64,000 nucleotides of DNA from Marinoscillum sp040218045. Lineage in GTDB: Bacteria > Bacteroidota > Bacteroidia > Cytophagales > Cyclobacteriaceae. This document shows, piece after piece, positions 50,932-61,402 of this stretch. The notes under the pieces were generated by a model. That model had not been told where the DNA came from. It did no database searches and was given only the letters and a program-made list of their open reading frames with translations. Both the position numbers and the translations under genes were made by a program. The stretch is from positions 248,001 to 312,000 of the forward strand of contig JAVJQA010000033.1 in assembly GCA_040218045.1 (NCBI GenBank), written 5' to 3'. Positions within the stretch are counted from its first letter, which is position 1. The number at the start of each line of letters is the position of its first letter.

Positions 50932-53900
50932 TTAATTCTCAGGGGAGATCACAAAATCAAAACTGTAGATTCCTGGATAGATGAGGTACTCATCATGGGG
51001 CAAAGCGTCCCAGCTATCATCACCTCCTATGCCCATTTGCTTGTAGTCGATGTGCCATTCGATAAACTCTTTTTTCTTCACATCAGTCGTATGGGTCTGG
51101 CCTTTTTTATCCCCACTATCAAAGTCTTCCCGGGCATAAGGCATGACACTCAGACCTAATTTACTGCCCGAAATTTTCAACCCTTCGCCAGTTGTATTTT
51201 TCAGAGTAGCCCAACGCACATCGGTTTTGTATCCGTTTTCCTGAGGACGGATGTAAGGAAAATACTGGTCTACAACATCTGATGAATACAGACCCACCAA
51301 GGAGGCTGTGTTTCTGTCGATGTAATTTTCAAATGGGCCTCTACCGAAATATTCCAATTGGGCAAACTCCGGGCTGATCCTAGTCCTGAAACCGATCCTG
51401 GGGATTTCGGGCAGGTCTTCTTTATTGTTCATCAGCTTGAACCAGCTATTTACGCTTATGGTGCCATCGCTATATATAGTGTATTTTACTGTAGCTGATG
51501 AGCCGATCCGCTGTATATCAAAAGCTGTTTCAATTTCCACTTTTCCCGAAAGGGGCTGGTTTATGTTTATATATTTTACTTTAAAACTTTTTTCCAGGTC
51601 ACGCCATATTTTGCATCGTACGGCCATGTTATTGCCGTAATCATTATCATTAGGCGCACGCCAAAAATCGGGCTGGAGGGGCATTTTCAGCATTTCTTTA
51701 TTTACAAGCTTATAGCTATCGACCCACCCGGAGTTTTTGTCAATGCTTATGGAGAAATTTTCTCCCGATATAGCAATTGCACTGCCGGATTCATCTGTTT
51801 TCAAAGTACCATTGGTAGGATATACAATCTGCGATTTTTGATGAACGGGCAACCTGAATTGCTCATAGGCAATAGTGTGACCTGAGGGAACCACGCCACT
51901 CGTTTCTTTGGACACTGCATAAATGTTTAGAAAGTATTCGGTATTATTCTCCGGTTTTATAGTCGGGGTCTTCAAGTCTACTGTTTGTCTTTCGCCAGGA
52001 GTAACTTTAAGTTCAAATGGTTCTCCTTTTTTGAAGACTTTTCCATTGGCTTCTATCACCCAGTAAAATGAAAGACCGCTTAAATCGTCAAATGCATTGT
52101 GGTTGATGACTTGTACTTTGCCTTTTGACAGGTCAGCTTCCTTAAAATATACCGGCTGATAAACTTTCTTCAATTCATAAATGGATGGGTGCAGTGTGCG
52201 GTCGGGGTTTACCAGTCCGTTGTTGCAGAAATTGCCATCTGAGGGGACATCAGCAGGCCCATAATCTCCACCGTAGGCGTAGTATTCTTCTCCCGAAGCT
52301 GTCTTCTTGAGCAATGCCTGATCCACCCAGTCCCACACGAAACCGCCTTGAAGTATATCGTACTGATAAATGAGATCCCAGTAATCCTGAAAGTTGCCCA
52401 GGCTGTTGCCCATGGCATGGGCATATTCGCATTGGATCAGCGGACGGTCGCTATAGTTTTGCGCATAGGTTTCCATTTTCTCAATTCCCGCATACATCGG
52501 TACGAAAATATCTGTATTCCACTCTTTGATGGCACGTTCGTACTGCACTGGCCTTGATGGGTCATTTTCCTTGACCCAACTGTAGGTTTTGTAAGCGTTC
52601 ACGCCGTTTCCTGACTCGTTGCCCAACGACCAGATGATGACACTCGGGTGGTTCTTGTCGCGCTCCACCATGCGCTTTGTCCTGTCCATAAAGGCCTTTT
52701 CCCAAACGGGCTGGTTGGCCAGGTTTTTATCCAGGTCATAGCCTATACCGTGTGTCTCAATATTGGCTTCATCTACTATGTACAATCCATATTTATCGCA
52801 TAGCTCGTAGAATACCGGATCTTGTGGATAATGACAGGTACGTATGGCATTTATGTTGTGCTGCTTCATCAATGTGATGTCCTGAATGCGTGTGGCCTTG
52901 TCCACCACGTGCCCTGTGACAGGGTGCGTTTCGTGAAGATTAACTCCTCTTATAACAACTGGTTTTCCGTTTACTTTGAGTTGGCCGCCACTGACCCTGA
53001 CGTTTCTAAAGCCGATTTTTTGGGTGATGGCCTGGCTTGTTGATCCACCATTTTTCAATTCAATCTCAAGGTCATACAAGTTGGGAAATTCCGCACTCCA
53101 TTGACGTACATTTTCAATAGTAGAAGAAAAGCTGGCAGAAGTGGTGATTTGTTGTTCCTCCTCAAAAACTATGGTTTCACCATCCAGCAACCTGACGGCA
53201 ACAATAGCACCCCGATCCGCTTCACCATGATTTTTCAGATCAATACCCAGACCAAAAAGGCCATGGGTATAGGTTTCATCCAGATCGCTCTTTACAGCAA
53301 AATCTTCAATCCTGGTTTTGGGGGTGGCCAGTAAAAAGACGTCCCGCTCGATCCCGCTCATTCTCCAGAAGTCCTGATCTTCCAGGTAGCTGGCATCCGC
53401 CCATCGGATCACTTCCATGGCCAGTTGGTTTTTGCCAGGCTTGATGTATTTGGTGATGTCAAATTCGGCAGGGGTCTTGCTGCCTTCGCTATAGCCTACT
53501 TTTTCTCCGTTGATCCAGAGGTAAAAGACTGTTTTGACTGCCCCGAAATGGATAAAAACCTGTTTGTCATCCCAGTCCTGTGGGATGTCAAAAGTATGCC
53601 TGTACAGCCCTGTTGGATTGTAATCCATAGGCACGTTGGGAGGTACGGCGTTTTCGAACGGATAGCGGATATTTACATATATGGGGTAATCATAGCCCTG
53701 CATCTGCCAGTTGGAAGGTACGGGGATGGTATTCCATTTTTTATCGTTGAAATCTGATTTGTAAAATGCTTCGGTGGCTTTTGCAGGGGATTCCAGGAAC
53801 ATGAATTTCCAGTCGCCATTGAGTAGTTTGTAACCGGTAGATTTTTCAGGGTCATTCGCCCGGGCGGATTTTATGTCCTGATAAGGGATAAACCAGGCAT

Positions 53901-54024
53901 GGGGCACTTCTTTGTTTACGGATACTATTTGAGGGTCTTGCCATTCCTGAGTTTGACAAAAGGAAGCACTTAGTACAAAAAGCGTAAAAAAGGCGAAGGG
54001 GAAACTAAATTTTATCTTATTCAT
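50932..54024 (-). CDS. GH2 beta-galactosidase-like enzyme (LacZ type)
   Basis: A 1030-residue glycoside hydrolase family 2 enzyme with signal peptide (about 1-22). Sugar-binding domain, Ig-like domain, TIM barrel and beta-sandwich domains follow in the LacZ order. Motifs: MSGIERDVFL, VRGVNLHETH, IIWSLGNESGNG (acid/base Glu), IQCEYAHAMGN (nucleophile Glu) and GGFVWDWVDQAL. Specificity within GH2 (galactosidase, glucuronidase, hexosaminidase) is uncertain; in this locus it may remove beta-linked sugars from lyase products. It lies in series with the GH29 and GH88 genes. Confidence 0.92.
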   Translation of the reverse strand: MNKIKFSFPFAFFTLFVLSASFCQTQEWQDPQIVSVNKEVPHAWFIPYQDIKSARANDPEKSTGYKLLNGDWKFMFLESPAKATEAFYKSDFNDKKWNTIPVPSNWQMQGYDYPIYVNIRYPFENAVPPNVPMDYNPTGLYRHTFDIPQDWDDKQVFIHFGAVKTVFYLWINGEKVGYSEGSKTPAEFDITKYIKPGKNQLAMEVIRWADASYLEDQDFWRMSGIERDVFLLATPKTRIEDFAVKSDLDETYTHGLFGLGIDLKNHGEADRGAIVAVRLLDGETIVFEEEQQITTSASFSSTIENVRQWSAEFPNLYDLEIELKNGGSTSQAITQKIGFRNVRVSGGQLKVNGKPVVIRGVNLHETHPVTGHVVDKATRIQDITLMKQHNINAIRTCHYPQDPVFYELCDKYGLYIVDEANIETHGIGYDLDKNLANQPVWEKAFMDRTKRMVERDKNHPSVIIWSLGNESGNGVNAYKTYSWVKENDPSRPVQYERAIKEWNTDIFVPMYAGIEKMETYAQNYSDRPLIQCEYAHAMGNSLGNFQDYWDLIYQYDILQGGFVWDWVDQALLKKTASGEEYYAYGGDYGPADVPSDGNFCNNGLVNPDRTLHPSIYELKKVYQPVYFKEADLSKGKVQVINHNAFDDLSGLSFYWVIEANGKVFKKGEPFELKVTPGERQTVDLKTPTIKPENNTEYFLNIYAVSKETSGVVPSGHTIAYEQFRLPVHQKSQIVYPTNGTLKTDESGSAIAISGENFSISIDKNSGWVDSYKLVNKEMLKMPLQPDFWRAPNDNDYGNNMAVRCKIWRDLEKSFKVKYININQPLSGKVEIETAFDIQRIGSSATVKYTIYSDGTISVNSWFKLMNNKEDLPEIPRIGFRTRISPEFAQLEYFGRGPFENYIDRNTASLVGLYSSDVVDQYFPYIRPQENGYKTDVRWATLKNTTGEGLKISGSKLGLSVMPYAREDFDSGDKKGQTHTTDVKKKEFIEWHIDYKQMGIGGDDSWDALPHDEYLIYPGIYSFDFVISPEN

Positions 54025-54050
54025 TCTCGTCAGTTATGGTAAGACATATT

Positions 54051-55508
54051 TTAATAAACTTCTACATTACTTATCAATGGACAAGCCTTTGCATCAGTGA
54101 TGTTTATTCTGATTTTTTCTGTTGAAACAGGATTGATTTTTAAAATTCGTTTATATCCTATTGTGGTAGCCTCAGCTACCTGTTGCCAGCTTCCATCCAC
54201 CAATGCCTCTAGTGTAAACCCCTTCACCCGCTGGCCTAATTTTATATATTCCTGTAAGAGGACATATTTTATTTCTTTTGCTACGTCCAAATCTATTTCC
54301 AGTGTGCCTGTCTTTATTTCATCATCAGTTGCCCAATAGGTTTCCGGGTTATTGTCTGTCACCAAAGAGCCCTCATATTCTTCTGCAGAACCACGATACG
54401 ATGAGGATTCTACCGTTGAATGTAGCGCAAGGTTATTGCCAAATTCTTTTTGTAGTAAAGCATGCCACTCGCGCAGTATTTTCACATCATTTTCATGAAA
54501 AAGTCCACGTCTGTCAGGAGGGATATTCAGCAATAAATTAGAGCCTCGGCCTACAGATGTGAGGTAAATATTGAGGAGTGTTTCAGGGCTTTTCACCAAT
54601 GAATCTTCTGCTGCATGGTAAAACCAGCCCGGCCTGATGGAAACATCTACTTCAGCAGGAATCCAGTGGGTGCCATTTTCTGACCCGGTATTCAAAAGGT
54701 CAATGATACCTCCTTTGCCTGCATACAAGGTATCAGGGGTAATGGTATTCCAGTTGGTCTCTCCTGCTATTCCTTTCTCATTACCAACCCATCTCACTCC
54801 GGGGCCTGCATCACTAAAAAATATAACCTCGGGCTCCATTTCTCGAACCAGATCGAGGGTAGTGGGCCAGTCGTAGTAAGTGGTTCCGTCGATCTTTCTT
54901 TCTTCATTAGCACCGCCGTAAAAACCGTCTCCTCCATTGGCTCCATCAAACCACATTTCGAAAACAGGGCCGTATTTGGTAAACAGTTCTTTTAGTTGAT
55001 TTCTGTAATAATTAATGTATTCCGGGTTTCCATAATCAGTATGGTTTCTATCCCAGGGCGATAGGTAAACACCGAATTTCAGTCCGTGTTTTTTGCAGGA
55101 CTCGGCTACTTCTTTCACGATATCTCCTTCACCATCCTTGTAAGGGCTGTTGGCTATAGAGTGTTCGGTGTATTCAGTAGGCCAAAGACAAAAGCCATCG
55201 TGGTGCTTGCAGGTAAGGATCACTCCTTTAAATCCGGTTTCTTTCAACACGCCCACCCATTGATCGACATCTAGCTTTGCCGGATCAAACAGTTTAGGAG
55301 ACTCATCACCATAACCCCACTCTTTATCGGTAAAGGTGTTGATAGTAAAATGGATAAAAGCATTAAGCTCCATCTCGTGCCAAGCGAATTGCTCTTCGGA
55401 AGGTATGGGACCTACGGGGTTCGGAGCTTTGACTTTTTTCTGACAGGAGGTCTGTGCCAATACCAGAATAGCTAGTCCTAACAGTTGGGATTTTAGTGCT
55501 TTTCTCAT
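54051..55508 (-). CDS. GH29 alpha-L-fucosidase lipoprotein
   Basis: A 485-residue alpha-L-fucosidase: lipobox ending QTSCQKK after the start chosen at 55508 (the earlier ATG at 55571 lacks a proper signal). Motifs: FIHFTINTFTDKEWG, LTCKHHDGFCLWPT, FGVYLSPWDRN and FEMWFDGANG, whose Asp is the nucleophile. The C-terminus (about 370-485) is a F5/8 type C-like carbohydrate-binding domain. Fucosidase in a locus with PL8 and GH88 points to a fucose-decorated uronic acid polymer. Confidence 0.92.
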   Translation of the reverse strand: MRKALKSQLLGLAILVLAQTSCQKKVKAPNPVGPIPSEEQFAWHEMELNAFIHFTINTFTDKEWGYGDESPKLFDPAKLDVDQWVGVLKETGFKGVILTCKHHDGFCLWPTEYTEHSIANSPYKDGEGDIVKEVAESCKKHGLKFGVYLSPWDRNHTDYGNPEYINYYRNQLKELFTKYGPVFEMWFDGANGGDGFYGGANEERKIDGTTYYDWPTTLDLVREMEPEVIFFSDAGPGVRWVGNEKGIAGETNWNTITPDTLYAGKGGIIDLLNTGSENGTHWIPAEVDVSIRPGWFYHAAEDSLVKSPETLLNIYLTSVGRGSNLLLNIPPDRRGLFHENDVKILREWHALLQKEFGNNLALHSTVESSSYRGSAEEYEGSLVTDNNPETYWATDDEIKTGTLEIDLDVAKEIKYVLLQEYIKLGQRVKGFTLEALVDGSWQQVAEATTIGYKRILKINPVSTEKIRINITDAKACPLISNVEVY

Positions 55509-55703
55509 ATAATATGTGTTTTTAGTCTTTGCTAAATATGTGAATCCGCAAATGTCCCTTTCCTGGATCACACCATTACATTAAAACAAACGGGAATTGG
55601 TTTTGATAAAATCATTTCCGGCAAATCTCACTATAACCTTAAACTATATACCTAGCCAACCAACTCACCGTTTGTAAACTCTAACTTGTTCAACTGCTCT
55701 TTT

Positions 55704-58700
55704 TCATTCCTTGATCACTTTTACTCTCTTCAAAAAATCATCACCCATTATAGAAAAGAAATACACGCCCTGACGTAAACTTCCCATATCCACTTCCAAC
55801 CAGTAGGCATTCACGTTATCGATCTTCCTTACCTCATTTCCATTGATATTGTGGATCACAATAGCATTGATAATACCTTCTGATTCAATGAAAGTTTTTT
55901 GACTAACTGGATTGGGATATAGGGTTAATCCAACCTGTTTGTTTGCAATAATGCCATCCTGTTTTTTGTTTCTAACGATCCCCCCAAGGCGGGAACTGCT
56001 GCCTCCTTCTACTACGGTCGAATAAATAACGGTAGGCCAGTTTGCCATTTCGGCAGATTCTTTGGAGGCAAATGATGAATATATGCCTGCCGCTGTAGAA
56101 ACTATTTTGAGTGACAACTCATTGCCCGACAGTGTGTCCAGCACTTCATGGATATCCCAGGTAACGAATCCGGCAGAGCCGATCCCAGGTGTCATCCCAA
56201 TCAGCACTTCTTCCGTAGGGGCATTGTTCCATGTAAGGCCAGTTTCAGTCCAATTGTTGCCCACTTTGTAAAGCTCCCAGATCGTACTAGCCGCATCATT
56301 GCTATACATTCGCAGTTCACCTTCCAGCACCGTGCCCTGCATCTGGCTCAGGTCAAATTTCACATAGGCTTCACGTGTGTAGCCAGTCCCATCATTCTTA
56401 GCTAACAGATAAGAGGCTGTACCATAGTTGGTGCCACCATAGCTGCCGTCGCGCACGTATGCATCGGATATCGTGACAGTACTGTCAGACTCAACGGGAA
56501 TGTTCTCTATAATGATCATGGGAGTAAAGGATCCTTCTTTTGAGGAAAATTCTGCATTTGTCTGTGATCCCGTGACAGTGGAAACCAGTTGAAAGGACAA
56601 AAGACTATCAATGGTCACTTCATTGATATATTCTGTAATATCCCATTCTACGTATCCGGTTCCTGTTATTCCGGGCTGAGTGGTGATCAAGCTATTGCCA
56701 GAGGGTCTATTATTCCATGTGAGGCCTTCTTCAGTCCAGTTTGTATTGCTTACTTCATATAAATCCCAGTTGGTATCATCAGCATCCGTATTGCCATATT
56801 CGCAATATAACCGCAGTTTGGCATGACTCGATGGCTGATGAACATCATGAAGATCAAACTTAAGATAAGTTTGACGACTATATCCCGTACCATCCTTTTT
56901 AACCACTAGGGTAGTGGTGCTACCAAAATTAGTATTAGCATAGCTACCGTCACGCACGTATGCGTCTGCAACAGCATAATACATACTACTATCACCAGAA
57001 TAGCCAAATATATCTACTTCCGTGATGCTGTTCCAGTCACTGCTGGAGTTGCCATGGCCTACTATCCGTATATACCTTCCGCTGGCATCAGATACATCGT
57101 GGTTTTCTTGCTCCAAAGTGGTTCCACTGGTTGTTGCGCTATATATAGTAGCCCAGTTGGTTGTATCATCTGAAATCTGGACATCAAAGGTGGAGGTTCG
57201 CTGGTCACCAGAATACCAGGCAATGTCTAAGTTGGTTACTGTATGGGCCGACCCCAAGTCATAACGTATCCACTGGCCATCTCCTTCGGCTGACCACCGT
57301 GTGCCCAAGTCATTATCCAAGGTATTGAATGGAACATTACCGTCATCTTCGCTAGCCGCTACATGGTATATCAACAAACCTGCTTCTCCTTCCGGTGCAT
57401 CTGGAGAGCTATTGTCTACGATAAAATTTGCTGTTGAACCCGCATAGGGATCTTCTGGCAATACGCAGTTCATTTGTTTGGTTCCATTTATACCTGGAAG
57501 AGCAAGGGTTACCACGGCAAAACTATATTGCTGAGCAGGGTCTGCTATTAACAAATCCACCTGAGTGCTGCCCAGGTTTTTTAACATCACTATGCACGGC
57601 CTGTCCACGGTGATGGAAACGGAATCGTCTGTGACTGTGCCGGCCTGATGAAACACAACTTGCATCATATTCAATCCCAGATGCCTCACCGCTTGCCTTG
57701 AGGAGGTGTTTTCAACAATCCTGAGATCAGAAAGATCGTATGATTGCATCTCAGAAGAATTGTTAATGCCTGGAGAGACAATGTAAGCATACCCTTCATC
57801 GGATGGCTGAGTGCCATGATCAAACCATAGTTTAAACACCTCGCCTGTACGGGTGGTATCCGGATAACTGCTATTAATGTCATGCCAGCTTCCGCTTTGC
57901 TCCTGATTGCCTACTTTCATATTACCTCCTTCTGGGAAAAAGTAGCCAATACTGTCGTGCCATACCCATTGGGGATCGGTGTATTGGGAAACGGTATTGT
58001 CGCTTAATGTCGTGACACCTCCACCTGAAGGTGAAATGGTGACATCACCATTCAACCAGCTTTGGTTGAGCGTGGTGGTGGTGTTTTCCGACAAGGAACT
58101 ATTTATGCCTGCTCCCAGGCATACCACTTCATCATCAAAAAAGAACCATGATTTCTTGGCGGATACACCGTAATAATCCATGTCGTAAGCGGTAACTCCA
58201 TGCAAGCTGTCAGATACTCCACCTACAAATGAAGTACTGCCTGGTTCTCCCCAGTTGATCGTCATGGCGGGTATTTCAGCAAAGTCCCTGGAGGTTGTTC
58301 CTGGTATTTTATCCCACTCCCATATCGGCATGATGTCGAAGTATTCACTTCCGCTTCGCTGGATACATGTGGCTCCATCTGGTAAAAATTTACCCGACAG
58401 GTTCTCATTGTTGCCTTTTTCCGTTCTCCGGGTACGGGTGGAGGCTGTACGCACGTTAAAAGAATAAGCTTCACGCTGATGAATGGTATAGTCCCCCCGG
58501 TAAAAGTGGGTGTGACTAGGGTCGACCATGTAATCGGGTGACTGTGTGCCGGAAGTCCGGGCAATAGCAGGATCCCATGCCGCGTTGTTGGCCGGATCAA
58601 TCAGTTTTGCTTTTTCCAGCCGGTTTTCTTCTAGTATTCTCCGCAATGCACCAGGCCTGCTTATGCCTCTCCCTTCTGTACTAAAATCAGCATATTTTCC

Positions 58701-59540
58701 CCTGATCGTTTTCAAATAGGTGTCTTTATAATAAGTAGATAACAACTCCAATTGGCTTCCTGACAGTGCATAGGGTGTATCCCTTACCCAAAGAGCCACA
58801 TCGTATTCTCCACTTATAAACACCGAACCATAACTTGCAATCATAAGTTGAGGGCCATGTTGGCGGTAGGAATAGTCATATTGTAAGCCTTCATCACCTG
58901 TAGTAAGTGCTACAGGCAAAAAAGCCTGCTCAACTGCTATGTTCATCAAATCGTTATCCTGTGTTAGGCAAGCACGGTACAAATAGTGAATGGCAAAATC
59001 AAGTTTGTTAGCGCCAGTTTGTTGGTAGATATTTCCCTGAACCATCCTGGCTACCAATGAACTTTTCAAAGTGGAAGGCAATTGTGTGTTTCCATATTCC
59101 ATCAGTATCATTGTTTCACCCAGGGTTTTGGGTACTGCTATTTGATTCCACCACCAATTGCTGCTTGTAAAGTTGTGAGAGTCCCAATAATTGAGTCCAT
59201 TAATGATATTATTATACAGGTTTGAATCTCCGTTATATATGCTACTGTCCTGAGTATAAGCCTTTATAAGGTCTTTAACCCTATTGAGATGAGTTGCAGG
59301 AGGCCAGATTGTTCCTGCTGTACTCGAATACTCGATATCCAACCAGGAACCATCCATCTGTAGTGCATTGAGATTCACATTTACTATGCTGTCCAGGGCT
59401 TCTACAGATTCGATATCATGAAGCTGACTACTTATCCTGCTCATGATGGTGTCAAAAGCAGATTGACTAAAAGCGTTTATCGATATGAGCAGGCACGCCG
59501 TAATCGAGAGAAGGGTTCGAAAGTGTTTATTTTTTGTCAT
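55704..59540 (-). CDS. PL8-family glycosaminoglycan lyase, T9SS-exported
   Basis: A 1278-residue multidomain lyase. Signal peptide (about 1-25), alpha/alpha toroid with the family patch SNWWWNQIAVPKTLGE and YSYRQHGPQL..YGSVF (His and Tyr of the catalytic triad), beta-sandwich parts (about 400-740), F5/8 type C domain (about 765-890), two DNRLRE-like domains (from DAYVRDGSYANTNFG and DAYVRDGSYGGTNYG) and T9SS sorting domain (about 1200-1278). PL8 enzymes cleave hyaluronan, chondroitin or xanthan by beta-elimination. Secreted at the cell surface, it would start depolymerisation. Confidence 0.9.
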   Translation of the reverse strand: MTKNKHFRTLLSITACLLISINAFSQSAFDTIMSRISSQLHDIESVEALDSIVNVNLNALQMDGSWLDIEYSSTAGTIWPPATHLNRVKDLIKAYTQDSSIYNGDSNLYNNIINGLNYWDSHNFTSSNWWWNQIAVPKTLGETMILMEYGNTQLPSTLKSSLVARMVQGNIYQQTGANKLDFAIHYLYRACLTQDNDLMNIAVEQAFLPVALTTGDEGLQYDYSYRQHGPQLMIASYGSVFISGEYDVALWVRDTPYALSGSQLELLSTYYKDTYLKTIRGKYADFSTEGRGISRPGALRRILEENRLEKAKLIDPANNAAWDPAIARTSGTQSPDYMVDPSHTHFYRGDYTIHQREAYSFNVRTASTRTRRTEKGNNENLSGKFLPDGATCIQRSGSEYFDIMPIWEWDKIPGTTSRDFAEIPAMTINWGEPGSTSFVGGVSDSLHGVTAYDMDYYGVSAKKSWFFFDDEVVCLGAGINSSLSENTTTTLNQSWLNGDVTISPSGGGVTTLSDNTVSQYTDPQWVWHDSIGYFFPEGGNMKVGNQEQSGSWHDINSSYPDTTRTGEVFKLWFDHGTQPSDEGYAYIVSPGINNSSEMQSYDLSDLRIVENTSSRQAVRHLGLNMMQVVFHQAGTVTDDSVSITVDRPCIVMLKNLGSTQVDLLIADPAQQYSFAVVTLALPGINGTKQMNCVLPEDPYAGSTANFIVDNSSPDAPEGEAGLLIYHVAASEDDGNVPFNTLDNDLGTRWSAEGDGQWIRYDLGSAHTVTNLDIAWYSGDQRTSTFDVQISDDTTNWATIYSATTSGTTLEQENHDVSDASGRYIRIVGHGNSSSDWNSITEVDIFGYSGDSSMYYAVADAYVRDGSYANTNFGSTTTLVVKKDGTGYSRQTYLKFDLHDVHQPSSHAKLRLYCEYGNTDADDTNWDLYEVSNTNWTEEGLTWNNRPSGNSLITTQPGITGTGYVEWDITEYINEVTIDSLLSFQLVSTVTGSQTNAEFSSKEGSFTPMIIIENIPVESDSTVTISDAYVRDGSYGGTNYGTASYLLAKNDGTGYTREAYVKFDLSQMQGTVLEGELRMYSNDAASTIWELYKVGNNWTETGLTWNNAPTEEVLIGMTPGIGSAGFVTWDIHEVLDTLSGNELSLKIVSTAAGIYSSFASKESAEMANWPTVIYSTVVEGGSSSRLGGIVRNKKQDGIIANKQVGLTLYPNPVSQKTFIESEGIINAIVIHNINGNEVRKIDNVNAYWLEVDMGSLRQGVYFFSIMGDDFLKRVKVIKE

Positions 59541-59660
59541 AATGTTGTATTTGAATACTCAAGATTGCCAAAGAAGTCAATTGCTCTGCATCCCAGGCAA
59601 AGGGGAAATCCGTTATCGGAAAAGAAAGACATCCTTGAAAAAAGGGGTCAATGAAATGAA

Positions 59661-59692
59661 CAAAAGGCTGTACCAGAAAATGCAGCCTTTTG
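59661..59692 (-). terminator. Hairpin between susD and PL8 gene
   Basis: A 10-bp perfect stem (59661-59670 with 59683-59692), loop 12 nt, 18 bp after the susD stop. With no proper U tract on the minus strand it may attenuate or stabilise rather than terminate. Confidence 0.5.
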
Positions 59693-59709
59693 AACAGGAC
59701 AAAATCTAA

Positions 59710-61356
59710 TTAGTACCCCTCATTTTGAGGAAGTAGATTCGGGTTCTTTTCTATCTCACTTTGTGGAAGAGGCATTAAATTATGCTTAGGTAAAAAAATC
59801 TGTTTCGGTCTCATGTCAACCAGGAAGGTAGGGTCAAAGACCAAATTATCATCTGCATCTCTGGTGATTTTCATACCATGAAAAAATTTATCATTAAGGG
59901 TTTCTTCAGCTATACCCCACCGGATCAAGTCGAAATATCGGTGGTTTTCAAAGCAAAGCTCTACCCTTCTTTCATGTTTAATTTTTTCACGCATTTCATC
60001 CTGAGACAAGCCTGCCAGTAAATCAGGCAGTCCAGCTCTGCTTCGAAGCTGATTGATTGCCGAGTAGACTGATGCATCTGGCCCAACAGCTTCATTCTGA
60101 GCCTCAGCATAGTTCAACAATATCTCTGCCAACCTAAACTCTTTCCAACTGCACTTACTTTCACTAAAGTTGGGATCGAATGGTAGTGACTCATCCAAGA
60201 ATTTACGAACATAGTATCCTGTGATTGTTGTCAGTCCATTTGCCAGTAGTCCCTCAGCTCCTACTAAATACTCTGCATCTACCACGCCTCCCTTAAACGG
60301 AGCATCGTGGTACAAAATACTAGCATAAAACCTTTTGTCTCTACCTTCATAAGGATTCTGCGGATCATATCCTGAGGCCGGATCGGTCACTGGCAATCCT
60401 GTATCGGCCATTTCAAATTCATCTACCAATTCTTGCACGGGATTGACTTGAGATCCCCAGTCTGTTCTCCAACTGAAGGGCAAGTTTACCCTGTCCCAGC
60501 TATGCCCTTTGAATGGTAGTTGGAATAGGATTTCAAAGATAACCTCAGGATTCTTTGACTCGGACTGGAATAGGGCATTAAGATCTTGACTTAAAGAGAA
60601 GTGATTCCCATCCATTATCTTTTTAGCGGAAGAGGCGGCCTTTTCATAATTTTCTGCGTAAAGGTTAGACCTGCTACTCAATGCCCAAACAGTTTCCCTG
60701 TTGACCCTACCATATTTGTCATCGGAGAAATCTACAGCAAGGGGAATATCTTCGGCAATTTCTTCCAACTCGGCATCTATAAAGGCATAAATCTCGCTTG
60801 CGGGGGTTCTAGAAACCAGAAGGGCATCACCGTCATCAATATTTTGAACAACGGTTATTAAAGGAACATCCCCATATCTTCTCACAAGGTCAAAATACAA
60901 CCAGGCTCGAACATATCTGGCTTCCGCGATTACCCGCTTGATGAAAACTTCATCTAACGCAGAACTCTCAAGACCTTCAATAAGATGATTGGCACGTCTG
61001 ACCCCTGTATAAGATTCACCCCACAAACCCAAGGGATTATTGGTAGGGCTGATCAATCCGGGAACTACAGTCGTCTGGCTGGATATCCAGCCACTCTTGT
61101 TCCTGGCCTCATCACAAACAGTGCTTAGGTTATAGTAATCACCGTACCCAATATCACCATTGCCAATATTGCTGGCGCCATTACCAAAGCCAGACGGGAG
61201 AAAATCATATACATTGTATAGATATGATTCCGCAAATCCTTCATCACTAAAAACAGCATTTTCACTAACTGAATCGATTGGTTCTTTATCCAAAAAATCG
61301 TCACTACAACCTGCAAAAAAGGCCATGAAAACTATTAAAATACTATATCTTATCAT
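59710..61356 (-). CDS. SusD/RagB-family nutrient-binding lipoprotein
   Basis: A 548-residue SusD-like protein: lipobox MAFFAGC (Cys16) followed by SDDFLDKEP, the characteristic start of the family, and ILLNYAEAQNEA, INQLRSRAGLP and RRVELCFENHRYFDLIRWG near the C-terminus. It binds glycan at the cell surface with the SusC transporter. I chose ATG 61356 for a proper signal peptide; the longer start at 61392 would add 12 residues. It follows the susC gene by 46 bp. Confidence 0.95.
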   Translation of the reverse strand: MIRYSILIVFMAFFAGCSDDFLDKEPIDSVSENAVFSDEGFAESYLYNVYDFLPSGFGNGASNIGNGDIGYGDYYNLSTVCDEARNKSGWISSQTTVVPGLISPTNNPLGLWGESYTGVRRANHLIEGLESSALDEVFIKRVIAEARYVRAWLYFDLVRRYGDVPLITVVQNIDDGDALLVSRTPASEIYAFIDAELEEIAEDIPLAVDFSDDKYGRVNRETVWALSSRSNLYAENYEKAASSAKKIMDGNHFSLSQDLNALFQSESKNPEVIFEILFQLPFKGHSWDRVNLPFSWRTDWGSQVNPVQELVDEFEMADTGLPVTDPASGYDPQNPYEGRDKRFYASILYHDAPFKGGVVDAEYLVGAEGLLANGLTTITGYYVRKFLDESLPFDPNFSESKCSWKEFRLAEILLNYAEAQNEAVGPDASVYSAINQLRSRAGLPDLLAGLSQDEMREKIKHERRVELCFENHRYFDLIRWGIAEETLNDKFFHGMKITRDADDNLVFDPTFLVDMRPKQIFLPKHNLMPLPQSEIEKNPNLLPQNEGY

Positions 61357-61402
61357 CTTAATATTTGGTTTAATTAACATCACTTGTACCATCTTACCCC
61401 AT